Source: Winogradskyella aurantiaca | GTDB lineage: Bacteria; Bacteroidota; Bacteroidia; Flavobacteriales; Flavobacteriaceae | Length of the DNA: 64,000 bases | Assembly: GCF_003362725.1 (NCBI RefSeq) | Contig: NZ_QKTV01000001.1 | Location: 186,001-250,000, forward strand | Direction: 5' to 3' | Shown: positions 27,612 through 37,300 of the stretch, one piece after another | Layout: each line of letters opens with the position of its first letter | Numbering within the stretch: position 1 is the first letter of the stretch | Made by a program: the position numbers and the translations under genes | The notes under the pieces: model-generated | What the model was told of the DNA's origin: nothing | The model's input: only the letters and a program-made list of their open reading frames with translations | The model's database searches: none

Positions 27612-27649
27612 AATTTGTGGATTAGTAAATTAGATACCTTAAAAATAAC

Positions 27650-27677
27650 TTGAAAATCCCAGATTTCCTTACTTTTG
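27650..27677 (+). promoter_or_regulatory. glnS promoter (Bacteroidota type)
   Basis: TTG at 27650-27652, a 17-base spacer and TACTTTTG at 27670-27677, matching TTG-N17-TAnnTTTG. The glnS ATG is 31 bases downstream. Confidence 0.7.
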
Positions 27678-27707
27678 CCCTCATTATCACAGCTATAGTC
27701 GTTACGA

Positions 27708-29714
27708 ATGTCAGAAGAAATAAAGTCACTCAATTTTATTGAGCACATTATTGAAGAAGATCTTAAAAATGGTCTGGACAGGAGCCAATTAAAGTTTCGG
27801 TTTCCGCCGGAACCTAATGGCTATTTGCACATTGGCCATACTAAGGCAATTGGTATTAGCTTTGGGCTAGGGGAGACGTATAACGCCCCGGTGAATCTTA
27901 GATTTGATGATACCAACCCCGCCAAAGAAGAACAGGAATATGTAGACGCAATTAAACGCGACATTGAGTGGCTGGGTTATAAGTGGGCAGAAGAATGCTA
28001 TTCGTCCGACTATTTCCAGCAACTTTACGATTGGGCTGTACAAATGATAAAAGATGGTTTAGCATATGTGGACAGCCAGTCCTCAGAGGCCATAGCAGAG
28101 CAAAAAGGTACTCCAACCGAACCGGGTATTAATGGTCCGTTTAGAGATCGTTCTGTTGAAGAGAATTTAGATCTCTTTTCACGAATGAAGGATGGTGAAT
28201 TTGATGCCGGGGCACATGTGCTTAGAGCAAAAATAGACATGACACACCCCAACATGCTAATGAGGGACCCTATCATGTACCGTATTTTACACGCAGCTCA
28301 TCATAGGACAGGCGAAGATTGGTGCATTTATCCCATGTACGACTGGACACACGGTGAGAGCGATTATTTAGAACAAATCTCACACTCATTATGCTCTTTG
28401 GAATTTAAACCCCACAGACCACTTTATAATTGGTTTAGAGATCATGTGCATTCTTACAGTAAGGATAACTTGCCATTACCTCCTAAACAACGTGAATTTG
28501 CTAGATTAAATCTCAGTTATACGATCATGAGCAAGCGTAAACTGTTGCTCCTGGTTGAGGAGGGTATTGTTAGTGGTTGGGATGATCCAAGAATGCCTAC
28601 TATTTCAGGATTGAGAAGACGCGGTTATACACCTAATTCTATTAGAGAATTCATTGATCGGGTAGGGGTGGCGAAGCGAGAAAACATAATTGATGTGGCT
28701 CTTCTTGAATTTTCTGTGAGAGAAGACTTGAATAAAACTGCCAACCGGGTAATGGGCGTTTTGGATCCTTTAAAGTTGGTCATAACCAATTATCCGGAGG
28801 ATAAAGTAGAGTGGCTTGATACTGAAAATAACCCCGAAAACCCAAAGGCAGGTAATAGAAAGATTCCATTTACCAGGGAAGTATTTATTGAAAGGGAAGA
28901 TTTTAGGGAAGAAGCTAACCGTAAATTTTTCAGACTAAAACTTGGTGGTGAAGTGCGCTTAAAAAGCGCCTACATTGTAAAAGCAGAATCTGTTGTTAAA
29001 AATGAATCGGGGGATATCATTGAGGTTCATTGTACTTACAGTGAAGACAAGGAGAAGCGCGTAAAAGGAACCTTGCATTGGGTGTCTGTTCCACACGCTA
29101 TAACTGCAGAAATAAGAGAGTACGATCGTTTGTTCTTGGATGAAGCGCCAGATGCGGACAAAAACAAAGACTTCATTGAATTTATTAACCCTAATTCTCT
29201 TCAAGTTAAAACCGGATATTTGGAACCAAGCCTTGCCGATGCCAAGGTTGGTGCGCATTTTCAATTTCAACGCATTGGTTATTTCAATGTGGACCCCGAC
29301 ACTAAAGAAGGCAAGTTAGTATTCAACAAAACCGTTGGATTGAGAGATGGCTGGACCAAACAGAACGATACAAAGCCGACGGTTGAAGCGAAGGCGCATG
29401 CTCAAAAACAACAACAAAAATCACCTGTAAGCCTCTTGCAGCAATTTGGAAAAAAGTATCCCAATCTTCCTGAAGAGAAGCGCTTAAAAGTGAGAGAGGA
29501 ATTGGTAAATCTGGCCGCTCAGGTTTCCTATGAGGACCTGGAACCACTGTTTGGAACGGCTGTGAAGAAAGTAGGAACCAGAATTGCCACGATGATTGTG
29601 CTGGCAGAGCTCATAAAAAATGGCCTCGCTAAAAACGAAGCCATTAATACTTTTATTAAAAAGGCACTTGAAGACAAGAACCATTTACTGGTTGAGGAAG
29701 CGAGTGCTGTCTAG
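27708..29714 (+). CDS. glnS: Glutamine--tRNA ligase with C-terminal YqeY-like domain
   Basis: 668 residues. The class I HIGH motif is 'PPEPNGYLHIGHTKAI' and KMSKS appears as 'IMSKRKL'. The catalytic core runs to about 340 and the anticodon-binding beta-barrels to about 550. The last 100 or so residues ('VREELVNLAAQVSYEDLEPL' and the helical end) look like the GatB/YqeY-type tail found in the GlnRS/YqeY fusions of Bacteroidota. It charges tRNA-Gln. The presence of GlnRS, together with a discriminating-type GltX in this window, suggests that the transamidation route is not essential for tRNA-Gln here. Confidence 0.97.
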   Translation: MSEEIKSLNFIEHIIEEDLKNGLDRSQLKFRFPPEPNGYLHIGHTKAIGISFGLGETYNAPVNLRFDDTNPAKEEQEYVDAIKRDIEWLGYKWAEECYSSDYFQQLYDWAVQMIKDGLAYVDSQSSEAIAEQKGTPTEPGINGPFRDRSVEENLDLFSRMKDGEFDAGAHVLRAKIDMTHPNMLMRDPIMYRILHAAHHRTGEDWCIYPMYDWTHGESDYLEQISHSLCSLEFKPHRPLYNWFRDHVHSYSKDNLPLPPKQREFARLNLSYTIMSKRKLLLLVEEGIVSGWDDPRMPTISGLRRRGYTPNSIREFIDRVGVAKRENIIDVALLEFSVREDLNKTANRVMGVLDPLKLVITNYPEDKVEWLDTENNPENPKAGNRKIPFTREVFIEREDFREEANRKFFRLKLGGEVRLKSAYIVKAESVVKNESGDIIEVHCTYSEDKEKRVKGTLHWVSVPHAITAEIREYDRLFLDEAPDADKNKDFIEFINPNSLQVKTGYLEPSLADAKVGAHFQFQRIGYFNVDPDTKEGKLVFNKTVGLRDGWTKQNDTKPTVEAKAHAQKQQQKSPVSLLQQFGKKYPNLPEEKRLKVREELVNLAAQVSYEDLEPLFGTAVKKVGTRIATMIVLAELIKNGLAKNEAINTFIKKALEDKNHLLVEEASAV

Positions 29715-29722
29715 ACTTGCTT

Positions 29723-30244
29723 TTAGTTTTTAACCGGTTCCATATCCACTTGGTCATCCGGAATATCCATTTCCGTTTTAAAATCGGGGAGGATTTGGCT
29801 AGTTAAACCAGGGTTTTTAAGCTGTTTCGCTTCAATAAATTTCCAGTGTTTTGCATTATCATCATAAATGCCTAACAAGTGGCTTGTAGATTTAAGCCGT
29901 TGCCCAGACATGACCATGACATTATAACTTTTAACTAAGCAACGCGACTGCCCTTGTTCTTTAACGATCTCAGAAACTTCAAGAATTTCCGCTCTTTCGA
30001 TTTTAAAGCCCTGAGACTTCATAGTGTCGTATGTTTGAACAATGGTGTTTTTCGCATTCTCCTTACCCCCCATAACCTCAATTATTTCGGGAAGGGTATA
30101 CTTTAAAACTGTGTCAAAGTCTTCCGAAAGCGTTCCTTCGGCAGCCATCTGAGCATCTTTAAGAGCGTCCTCTTTCGTCTGTGCGAAACCCAGAGCTATG
30201 GTTAATATTAGTAAGAGTGTTGTTGCAATAGATTTAATTCTCAT
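29723..30244 (-). CDS. Hypothetical secreted protein
   Basis: 173 residues with signal peptide 'ATTLLLILTIALGFAQ'. The mature domain is a compact alpha/beta fold ('FDTVLKYTLPEIIEVMGG', 'VKSYNVMVMSGQRLKS', 'HWKFIEAKQLKNPGL') without a recognisable catalytic motif. It resembles the small NTF2-like periplasmic domains, but this is weak. Its ATG lies inside the end of the SPFH gene (11-base overlap), so the two are translationally coupled and probably work together at the membrane. Confidence 0.7.
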   Translation of the reverse strand: MRIKSIATTLLLILTIALGFAQTKEDALKDAQMAAEGTLSEDFDTVLKYTLPEIIEVMGGKENAKNTIVQTYDTMKSQGFKIERAEILEVSEIVKEQGQSRCLVKSYNVMVMSGQRLKSTSHLLGIYDDNAKHWKFIEAKQLKNPGLTSQILPDFKTEMDIPDDQVDMEPVKN

Positions 30245-31166
30245 CTTCTTTCTTTTTGTTTTTAGCTTGTTTCATGGCTTCACCAATTTGATTGCTAGCA
30301 GTGAAACTAGCTACCATGTTGTTGAGCATATCGCTACCCGCTTGCGGTGAATTGGGCAGCAAGATAAGATTACTATTGGTTTCTTCACCTATAGATTGTA
30401 AGGTATCGTAATGCTGGGTCACCACAATTAAAGCGGAGGCTTCCTGAGAGTTGATACCCACCTTGTTGAGTACTTCAACAGACTCCTCAAGCCCACGGGC
30501 AATTTCACGACGCTGATCGGCAATACCCTGCCCTTGTAATCGCTTGCTTTCAGCTTCGGCTTTGGCCTTTTCTACGATTAATATACGGGCAGCATCTCCC
30601 TCAAATTGTGCAGCAATTTTTTCGCGCTCAGAAGCATTAATTCGGTTCATAGCGGCTTTTACCTGAGCATCTGGGTCAATGTCTGTTACCAGGGTTTTAA
30701 TGATGTCGTAACCGTATTCAGACATGTATTCTTGTAGCTCCCGCTTCACAGCAATAGCAATATCATCTTTCTTTACAAAGACATCATCCAATTTCATTTT
30801 AGGAACCTCAGCGCGTACTACGTCAAAAACAAAAGAGGTTATTTGATCGTGTGGATATTCAAGCTTATAAAAGGCGTCATATACCTTATCGCGAATAACC
30901 ACATATTGTACCGATACTTTGATCTTAACAAATACGTCATCCAAGGTCTTGGTTTCAACAATAACATCGAGCTGTTGAATTTTTAGACTTAAACGCCCCG
31001 CGACCCTGTCTACTAAAGGAATTTTCATTTGAAGACCTGATTGTCGAATACTTTGGTAGCGACCAAAGCGCTCGATAATAGCAGCTGTTTGTTGTTTAAC
31101 AATAAAGAAGGAGCCAACCAGAATAACGACCCCAACAAAAATTACTGGATATAGAAATAAACCCAT
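30234..31166 (-). CDS. SPFH/Band 7 (stomatin/slipin-like) membrane protein
   Basis: 310 residues. One N-terminal transmembrane helix (YPVIFVGVVILVGSFFIV) is followed by the SPFH domain, with its 'IIERFGRYQSIRQSGLQMK' entry and 'RLSLKIQQLDVIVETKTLDD' strand region. An Ala/Glu-rich coiled coil follows (about 180-240, 'KAKAEAESKRLQGQGIADQR') and a short C-terminal tail. Such proteins oligomerise into membrane microdomain cages and often control membrane proteases. No NfeD or FtsH gene is adjacent; the only partner is the coupled secreted protein at 29723. A 151-base gap separates it from gltX. Confidence 0.92.
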   Translation of the reverse strand: MGLFLYPVIFVGVVILVGSFFIVKQQTAAIIERFGRYQSIRQSGLQMKIPLVDRVAGRLSLKIQQLDVIVETKTLDDVFVKIKVSVQYVVIRDKVYDAFYKLEYPHDQITSFVFDVVRAEVPKMKLDDVFVKKDDIAIAVKRELQEYMSEYGYDIIKTLVTDIDPDAQVKAAMNRINASEREKIAAQFEGDAARILIVEKAKAEAESKRLQGQGIADQRREIARGLEESVEVLNKVGINSQEASALIVVTQHYDTLQSIGEETNSNLILLPNSPQAGSDMLNNMVASFTASNQIGEAMKQAKNKKKEDEN

Positions 31167-31317
31167 GGTATTAATGATGGTTAAGGATTAAACAATGCAG
31201 ACTTAAAGATACGCCTATATTCAAAGAAAAGGACAGGAATCTGTTGAAATAAAAAATTTCAAACGTCTATATTATTAGTGTGTAAAACGAGAATTTGTTA
31301 CACTTTACCCAAAGGCC

Positions 31318-32841
31318 TTAAGCTTGCGCCACTTCTAAAAACGTGTCAAGACGCTTCACACATTCGTTTTTACCAATCATAAACATGATATCAAACACAT
31401 CAGGACCTTTTAAATCACCAACTAAGGCGAGCCTTAATGGCATCATGACCTTTCCAAATCCAATGCCCTGGTCTGTGATCCAGTCTTTAATCTTGGCCTC
31501 CAGATTTTGAGCGGTGAATTCTCGAGTTCGTGTAATTATATGAATTACCTGTTGAAGAATATCTGCAGTTTCTTCTTTAAATCCTTTTTTAAGGGCTTTA
31601 GGGTTGTAATCCACTGGAGCTTCAAAAAAGAAACTACTCAAATCCCAAAAGTCGCTGACAAAAGTCGCACGCTCTTTAATAAGGCCTACGATCAAAGCCA
31701 CATAGTTAATATCAATATCAGCTAAAGCCGAAGTATGAGATTTAAAGCTTTCTGCTAATTCCAAATCCAGTTTGGTTTGTAGGTAATGGTGGTTAAACCA
31801 TTTGGTCTTTTCAGGATCGAAACGCGCTCCGGATTTATTGACTCTGGCCAAATCAAATGACGACACCAACTCCTCGAGGCTAAATAATTCCTGCTCGGTG
31901 CCAGGATTCCATCCTAAAAGCGCCAGAAAATTAACAACCGTTTCCGCAAAGTAGCCATCTTCTTTATAGCCCCGCGAAACATCACCAGATTTGGGATCAG
32001 TCCATTCTAAAGGAAAAACAGGGAAACCTAATTTATCCCCATCGCGCTTGCTTAGTTTTCCTTTACCCACAGGTTTAAGAATTAGTGGTAAATGCGCAAA
32101 TTCTGGACTGGCCCAGCCAAAAGCCTCATATAACAACACATGAAGCGCTAAAGATGGCAGCCACTCTTCACCACGAATTACATGTGAAATTTCCATAAGA
32201 TGATCGTCCACGATATTTGCCAGGTGATAGGTAGGCATACCGTCACTCTTAAACAGGATTTTATCATCCAGAATGTTGGTATCAATACGCATATCTCCTC
32301 TTATGATGTCCTTTAATTCAAGAATTCGGTCCTGAGGGGACTTAAATCGTACCACATAGGGTTCGCCGGAAGCAATTCTCGAAGCCACTTCCTCTTCGCT
32401 AAGTACGAGAGAGTTAACAAGCCGTCCTTTTTCTCTGTTATGCCAGTTGTAAATAAAGGTCTTACCATTGGCTTCGTGGTCTTTCCTGTGGGCATCTAAT
32501 TGCTCGGACGTATCAAAAGCGTAGTAAGCCTTGCCAGAGGCAAGGAGCTCATCAGCGTAGCGTATATAAAGATGCTTGCGTTCACTTTGTCTGTACGGGC
32601 CATACCCTCCATCTTTTTCAGGCCCTTCATCGTAGGGAATGCCAGACCAATTAAGGGACTCAGTAATATATGCTTCAGCACCCTCTACGAAACGGTTTTG
32701 ATCGGTGTCTTCTATGCGAAGCACAAAATCTCCTTGATGTTTTTTAGCAAACAAATAGTTGAATAAAGCCGTTCTTAAGCCGCCAATATGAAGCGGACCA
32801 GTTGGGCTGGGAGCAAATCTTACACGTACTTTCTGAGCCAT
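31318..32841 (-). CDS. gltX: Glutamate--tRNA ligase
   Basis: 507 residues, as usual for bacterial GluRS. The HIGH motif is 'PSPTGPLHIGGLRTALFNY' near the N-terminus and KMSKS is 'KGKLSKRDGD' around residue 265. The anticodon-binding helices fill the C-terminus. It attaches glutamate to tRNA-Glu. The gene has its own promoter at 32862-32893. Confidence 0.97.
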   Translation of the reverse strand: MAQKVRVRFAPSPTGPLHIGGLRTALFNYLFAKKHQGDFVLRIEDTDQNRFVEGAEAYITESLNWSGIPYDEGPEKDGGYGPYRQSERKHLYIRYADELLASGKAYYAFDTSEQLDAHRKDHEANGKTFIYNWHNREKGRLVNSLVLSEEEVASRIASGEPYVVRFKSPQDRILELKDIIRGDMRIDTNILDDKILFKSDGMPTYHLANIVDDHLMEISHVIRGEEWLPSLALHVLLYEAFGWASPEFAHLPLILKPVGKGKLSKRDGDKLGFPVFPLEWTDPKSGDVSRGYKEDGYFAETVVNFLALLGWNPGTEQELFSLEELVSSFDLARVNKSGARFDPEKTKWFNHHYLQTKLDLELAESFKSHTSALADIDINYVALIVGLIKERATFVSDFWDLSSFFFEAPVDYNPKALKKGFKEETADILQQVIHIITRTREFTAQNLEAKIKDWITDQGIGFGKVMMPLRLALVGDLKGPDVFDIMFMIGKNECVKRLDTFLEVAQA

Positions 32842-32861
32842 GAGTGTGATTAAATTTTTTG

Positions 32862-32893
32862 CAAAGATAGACCTATAATACAGCGCTGCAAAA
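32862..32893 (-). promoter_or_regulatory. gltX promoter (Bacteroidota type)
   Basis: Read on the minus strand: TTTTG (32893-32889), a 19-base spacer and TATCTTTG (32869-32862). This is the best match to the TTTG-N19-TAnnTTTG consensus in the window. The gltX ATG lies 20 bases downstream. Confidence 0.78.
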
Positions 32894-32901
32894 CAGAGTG
32901 T

Positions 32902-33156
32902 TTAAGACTGCAAAATTTTTGGCACCGCAATAAGACCCAACCAGATAAGCGCTATCACAATTCCCAATTATAAAAGCATGATTAAAAAGACATAAGCATG
33001 ACTTCTTGTTGTAAAAATCCAGGGAAACTTCTCCTTAAAATGGGGTTGCTTTTTCAAAACCAGATCATTGATCCAAACATGTAGGTATTTAAAAAGGTAA
33101 AAGGATGCAAAAGCAATGACCGAGGCAACAATATTGAATGTTAATTTGGGATCTAT
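32902..33156 (-). pseudogene. Broken small membrane-protein gene
   Basis: Reading from 33156 down to 32902 in one frame gives a protein-like sequence: DPKLTFNIVASVIAFASFYL, then a soluble stretch (KKQPHFKEKFPWIFTTRSHA) and YVFLIMLL. A TAA stop at 32970-32968 interrupts it, and LGIVIALIWLGLIAVPKILQ follows in the same frame to a second stop at 32904-32902. The codon at the expected start is ATA (33156-33154), not ATG. The two hydrophobic stretches fit a two-helix membrane protein of about 83 residues. A lost start and an internal stop in an otherwise clean frame suggest recent decay; a sequencing error would explain only one of the two. It begins five bases after the alkB stop, so it was probably the downstream gene of that unit. 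Confidence 0.55.
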
Positions 33157-33160
33157 GGGC

Positions 33161-34210
33161 CTATATCTTAGCCAGTCTCATAGATTCGGGAACACGACGG
33201 TTCATCAAGTTAAACCAAATAGGTGGCAGCATGGCAATCACCATGGACGTTGGGTAACCAAAAGGTAGTTGCGGACTAGTATCGTGACAGTCCAAAATCT
33301 GATACTTTTTCGAAGACTTAAAGTGGTGATCACTGTGTCTTGTAAGTTCATAAAGCACAATTCTGCCAATAACATGATTGGAGTTCCACGAGTGCATTTC
33401 TTTGACCCGCTCATAGCGGCCCGATTTAGTTTTCATGCGCCTTAAGCCATAGTGCTCAATGTAGTTAACGGTTTCTAGTAATAAGAACCCAACAATGCCT
33501 ACTAACAATGCAAAAACAGCTATAGAACTTCCCCAAATAAGATACACCGTAAGCAAATACAAAATCTGGAACAAAACATACCAAATCATATCGTTCTTTA
33601 TGGAAATAAACGGAAGCGATTGCTGCTTTAATAGTTTGGATTGTATGGCCCAGGCACTTGAGTATTGTCTAAAGGTAGAGGTCATCCAAAACGAATAGAC
33701 CGACTGGTTGTATTTAGCGGTAGCTGGATCTTCAGGAGTTGCAGCATGCAGGTGATGACCATAATTATGTTCAATATAAAAGTGCATGTAGAACGAAGGA
33801 AGCAGTAAGAGTTTGCCAATAAAGCGTTCATTGGTCTGCTGCCGGTGACCCAATTCATGGGCCACATTAATGCCGTTAACCCCTAACACAATACCAACAG
33901 AAAAGATTAGGCCCGCATATTCGTAGGATTCCAGATTTTGCTGACTCAGGAGAATAAATGAGCCGATCAACAAGCCAAATACGATGGGGACATTGAGGTA
34001 TAGGAGCCAATCAAACACCTTATTTTTTAGACGATTTTTAGAGTCATCTTCACTCAAATTTGAGGGATCAACCGGAAACAGGACTTCCAAAACAGGAATG
34101 AGAACAAAGGTGTAAACCGGTGTAGCCCATAGCCACCAGTCTTGTAAACTCAAGCCTAAAACAGCTGTTAATGGGATGGAAAAAGCCATTAGGTATTTAA
34201 AGTCGCTCAT
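33161..34210 (-). CDS. alkB: AlkB-type alkane 1-monooxygenase (integral-membrane diiron hydroxylase)
   Basis: 349 residues with about six transmembrane helices. All histidine boxes of membrane alkane hydroxylases are present: 'HELGHR', 'EHNYGHHLHA' and 'LTRHSDHHFKSS', together with the AlkB-specific 'NYIEHYGLRR'. The enzyme would hydroxylate the terminal carbon of medium-chain alkanes, or a related lipid chain, using rubredoxin-type electron donors. No rubredoxin or alkane-catabolic gene is adjacent, so the substrate in this organism is open. It has a separate upstream region and precedes the broken membrane gene at 32902. Confidence 0.9.
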   Translation of the reverse strand: MSDFKYLMAFSIPLTAVLGLSLQDWWLWATPVYTFVLIPVLEVLFPVDPSNLSEDDSKNRLKNKVFDWLLYLNVPIVFGLLIGSFILLSQQNLESYEYAGLIFSVGIVLGVNGINVAHELGHRQQTNERFIGKLLLLPSFYMHFYIEHNYGHHLHAATPEDPATAKYNQSVYSFWMTSTFRQYSSAWAIQSKLLKQQSLPFISIKNDMIWYVLFQILYLLTVYLIWGSSIAVFALLVGIVGFLLLETVNYIEHYGLRRMKTKSGRYERVKEMHSWNSNHVIGRIVLYELTRHSDHHFKSSKKYQILDCHDTSPQLPFGYPTSMVIAMLPPIWFNLMNRRVPESMRLAKI

Positions 34211-34337
34211 GAGATAAAATTTGGTGTTTGTAGTTCATTTGGGGCCACAGCATTCAATCTTTAATTAACACAATCTTACCAAATTTAAGAAAATGATAAT
34301 AAAATATTGTCGTAGTTTAGTTGTAGACAAGGGGGCT

Positions 34338-37300
34338 ATGGGAAGTTTTGAGCTGATAAAAGAGAAATTAGAGGGGTTTATCCGGAAGTATTATTTGAAC
34401 GACCTGATCAAGGGCGCGATTCTATTTCTAGCTTTCGGGTTGCTGTACCTGCTTGCCACTGTCTTTGTTGAGTATTTATTGTGGTTGGAATCTGGCTGGA
34501 GAACCTTGCTATTTTGGTGCTTTGTTGTTGTCGAGCTTTTCTTGTTTGGGAGGTTTATTGCACTTCCTCTGGCTAAGTTGTTTAAGCTAAAATCCGGTAT
34601 CAGTTATGATGAGGCCTCGAAAATTATTGGAGAACACTTTCCAAATGTCAACGATCGCCTGCTCAACGTCCTACAATTGAGCAAGAATAAGACCCAGTCA
34701 GACCTCTTGCTGGCGAGTATTGATCAAAAATCACGAGAACTAGAACCCATTCCATTTAAAACCGCAATTGACTTTAAGGCCAACATCAAATACACACGGT
34801 ATATGGCAATACCTGTGGTTATACTATTACTGTCATTGCTAACTGATAACTTTAATTGGTTTAGCAACAGTTATGAGCGTGTGGTCAATTACCAGACTGC
34901 TTACGAGCCACCGTCACCATTTCAATTTTTTATTGTCAACGACAACCTCGAGGCGATCGAGAACGCTCCATTTGTCTTGGAGGTGCGTACCTCAGGCTCC
35001 GTAATTCCTGAAGCGGTGCAATTACAGTACAATAACGAATCTTACTTCCTGCAACCAAAAGGTAATGGGCAGTTTCAGTTTGTATTTACACAATTAACAG
35101 ATGATATTATTTTCGAGCTGTATGCCAACGAGGTTAATTCGCAGCCTTACGAGTTAAAGGTGCTGAAAACACCAAGTTTAGAGTACTTGGAAATGGAACT
35201 GCAATACCCAAGACATACTGGTAAACAAAACGAAATTATTAAAAGTAGCGGAAACGCTATAGTACCAGAGGGCACTACAGTGAATTGGAATGTAAAAACT
35301 AGAGAAGCATCAGAAGTAAAGATCTATGCACAGGATACACTGCAATTCACTCAGGAAGAACAAAACGCGTTTAAGGCACAAAAGCAGCTATTTTCTAACT
35401 ATGCTTATGCTTTGGTGTCTAGTAATTTAAATCTTAAGGACTATGAGCGTTTGGCCTATAATGTGAAGGTGGTGAAGGATGCCTATCCAGAATTGAGTAT
35501 TAAAAGCAAATTAGATTCTTTGGATCAGCAGACGCTTTACTTTTTTGGACAAGCTAGTGATGATTATGGTTTACGCGCACTTAATCTGGTCTATTACGAG
35601 GTTAATAACCCTGAAGTTGAACAGCGTGTCAAACTACCAATTGGTGCGGGTAACTATTCGGAGTTTGTTAATGCGTTCCCAGATCAAATTGAGCTAAAAG
35701 AAGGGGTGCCTTATGAGCTTTATTTTGAGGTTGTGGACAACGATCGTATACATGGCTTTAAAAGCACCAAAAGTCAGCTGTTTAGTTACAGAAAACGCAC
35801 TGCAGAGGAAGAACAGACCCAGCAACTTCAGCAACAAAGTGAGACCATTAAGAAAATGGATGATACCTTTAAGAAACTTGATGATCAGGACAAGAAGCTG
35901 GAGGAATTCTCTAAGACCCAGAAGGAAAAAGAAGCGCTTAATTTCAATGACCGAAAGAAGTTTCAGAATTTCCTCAAACGACAGAAGCAGCAGGAAGAAC
36001 TCATGAAGAGTTTTAACAAGAACCTTCAGGAAAACCTTCAGGAGTTTAACAAGGAAGAGCAGGACCCCTTTAAAGAAGAATTGCAACAGCGCCTAAAGGA
36101 TAATGAGCAGCAACTGGAGAAAGATGAGAAATTGTTGGAGGAGCTGGAGCGCATGCAGGATAAGATCAACAAAGAAGAATTTAGCCAGAAGTTAGACGAA
36201 CTGGCCAAGCAGAATAAGAATAAAAAGCGCAGTATGAAGCAGCTTTTAGAGTTGACCAAGCGCTACTATGTGGCTAAAAAAGCCGAGAAGGTTCAGGGGG
36301 AGCTGGAACAATTGGCAGAAGAACAAAAGAAACTGTCAGAAGACGAGCGCAATAATAGTTCCAAGAATCAGGAAAAGCTCAATGAAGAATTTTCAAAGAT
36401 TAGAGATGATCTAGATAAATTAAAGAAAGATAATAGTGCACTACAAAAGCCAATGAGCCTCCCAGAAGATAAGCTCACAGAAGAGCGTATAGAGAAGGAT
36501 CAGCAAGATGCGACTGAGCAATTGGAAAAGAAAGAAAGCGAGCAAAGTGATAAAGGAGGGCAGCCTGAAGAAATGAAGGACCAGGAGGAACAGAAAAAAG
36601 CACAACAAAAGGCACAGCAGAAGCAGAAGGCAGCAGCTCAGAAAATGAAAAAGATGAGCGATAACCTTAAAAAGATGCAGCAGTCTGGCGGCGGTATGGG
36701 TGGTGCCCAGCAGATGCAAGAAGATGCAGAGATGCTAAGGCAGATCCTGGACAATCTGGTGTTGTTTTCATTTGACGAAGAAAAGTTAATGAATCAGTTT
36801 AAGTCCATTGATATTGATAACAATCAATACGGTAAATACATTGTGGACCAAAGCACCTTACGTACGCATTTTGAGCATGTGGATGACAGTTTGTTTGCCT
36901 TGTCATTAAGGCAGCCTAAATTATCTGAAAATGTCAACAAGCAGATATCTAATGTCTATTTCAACATAGATAAGGCCTTAGGGCAGTTATCTGAGAACAG
37001 GCTGTATCAAGGTATCTCCTACCAGCAATACACCATCACTGCAGCTAATGAATTGGCTAGTTTTTTAAGTGATATGCTGGATAATATGGAGCAACAACTG
37101 AACATGATGCCTGGCTCAGGCGGCGGGTCAGGTGAGCAGCTGCAAGATATTATTATTAGCCAGGAAGAGTTGAATAAAATGATGCAGGAAGGCATGGAAA
37201 AAGCACAAGGCCAGGAAAGCGGCAATCAAAGTGAGAACAAAGGGAAAGGTGAAGGTGAGGAAGGAGAACAAAAAGGCGAGCAGCAAGGAGAGAACGGTGA

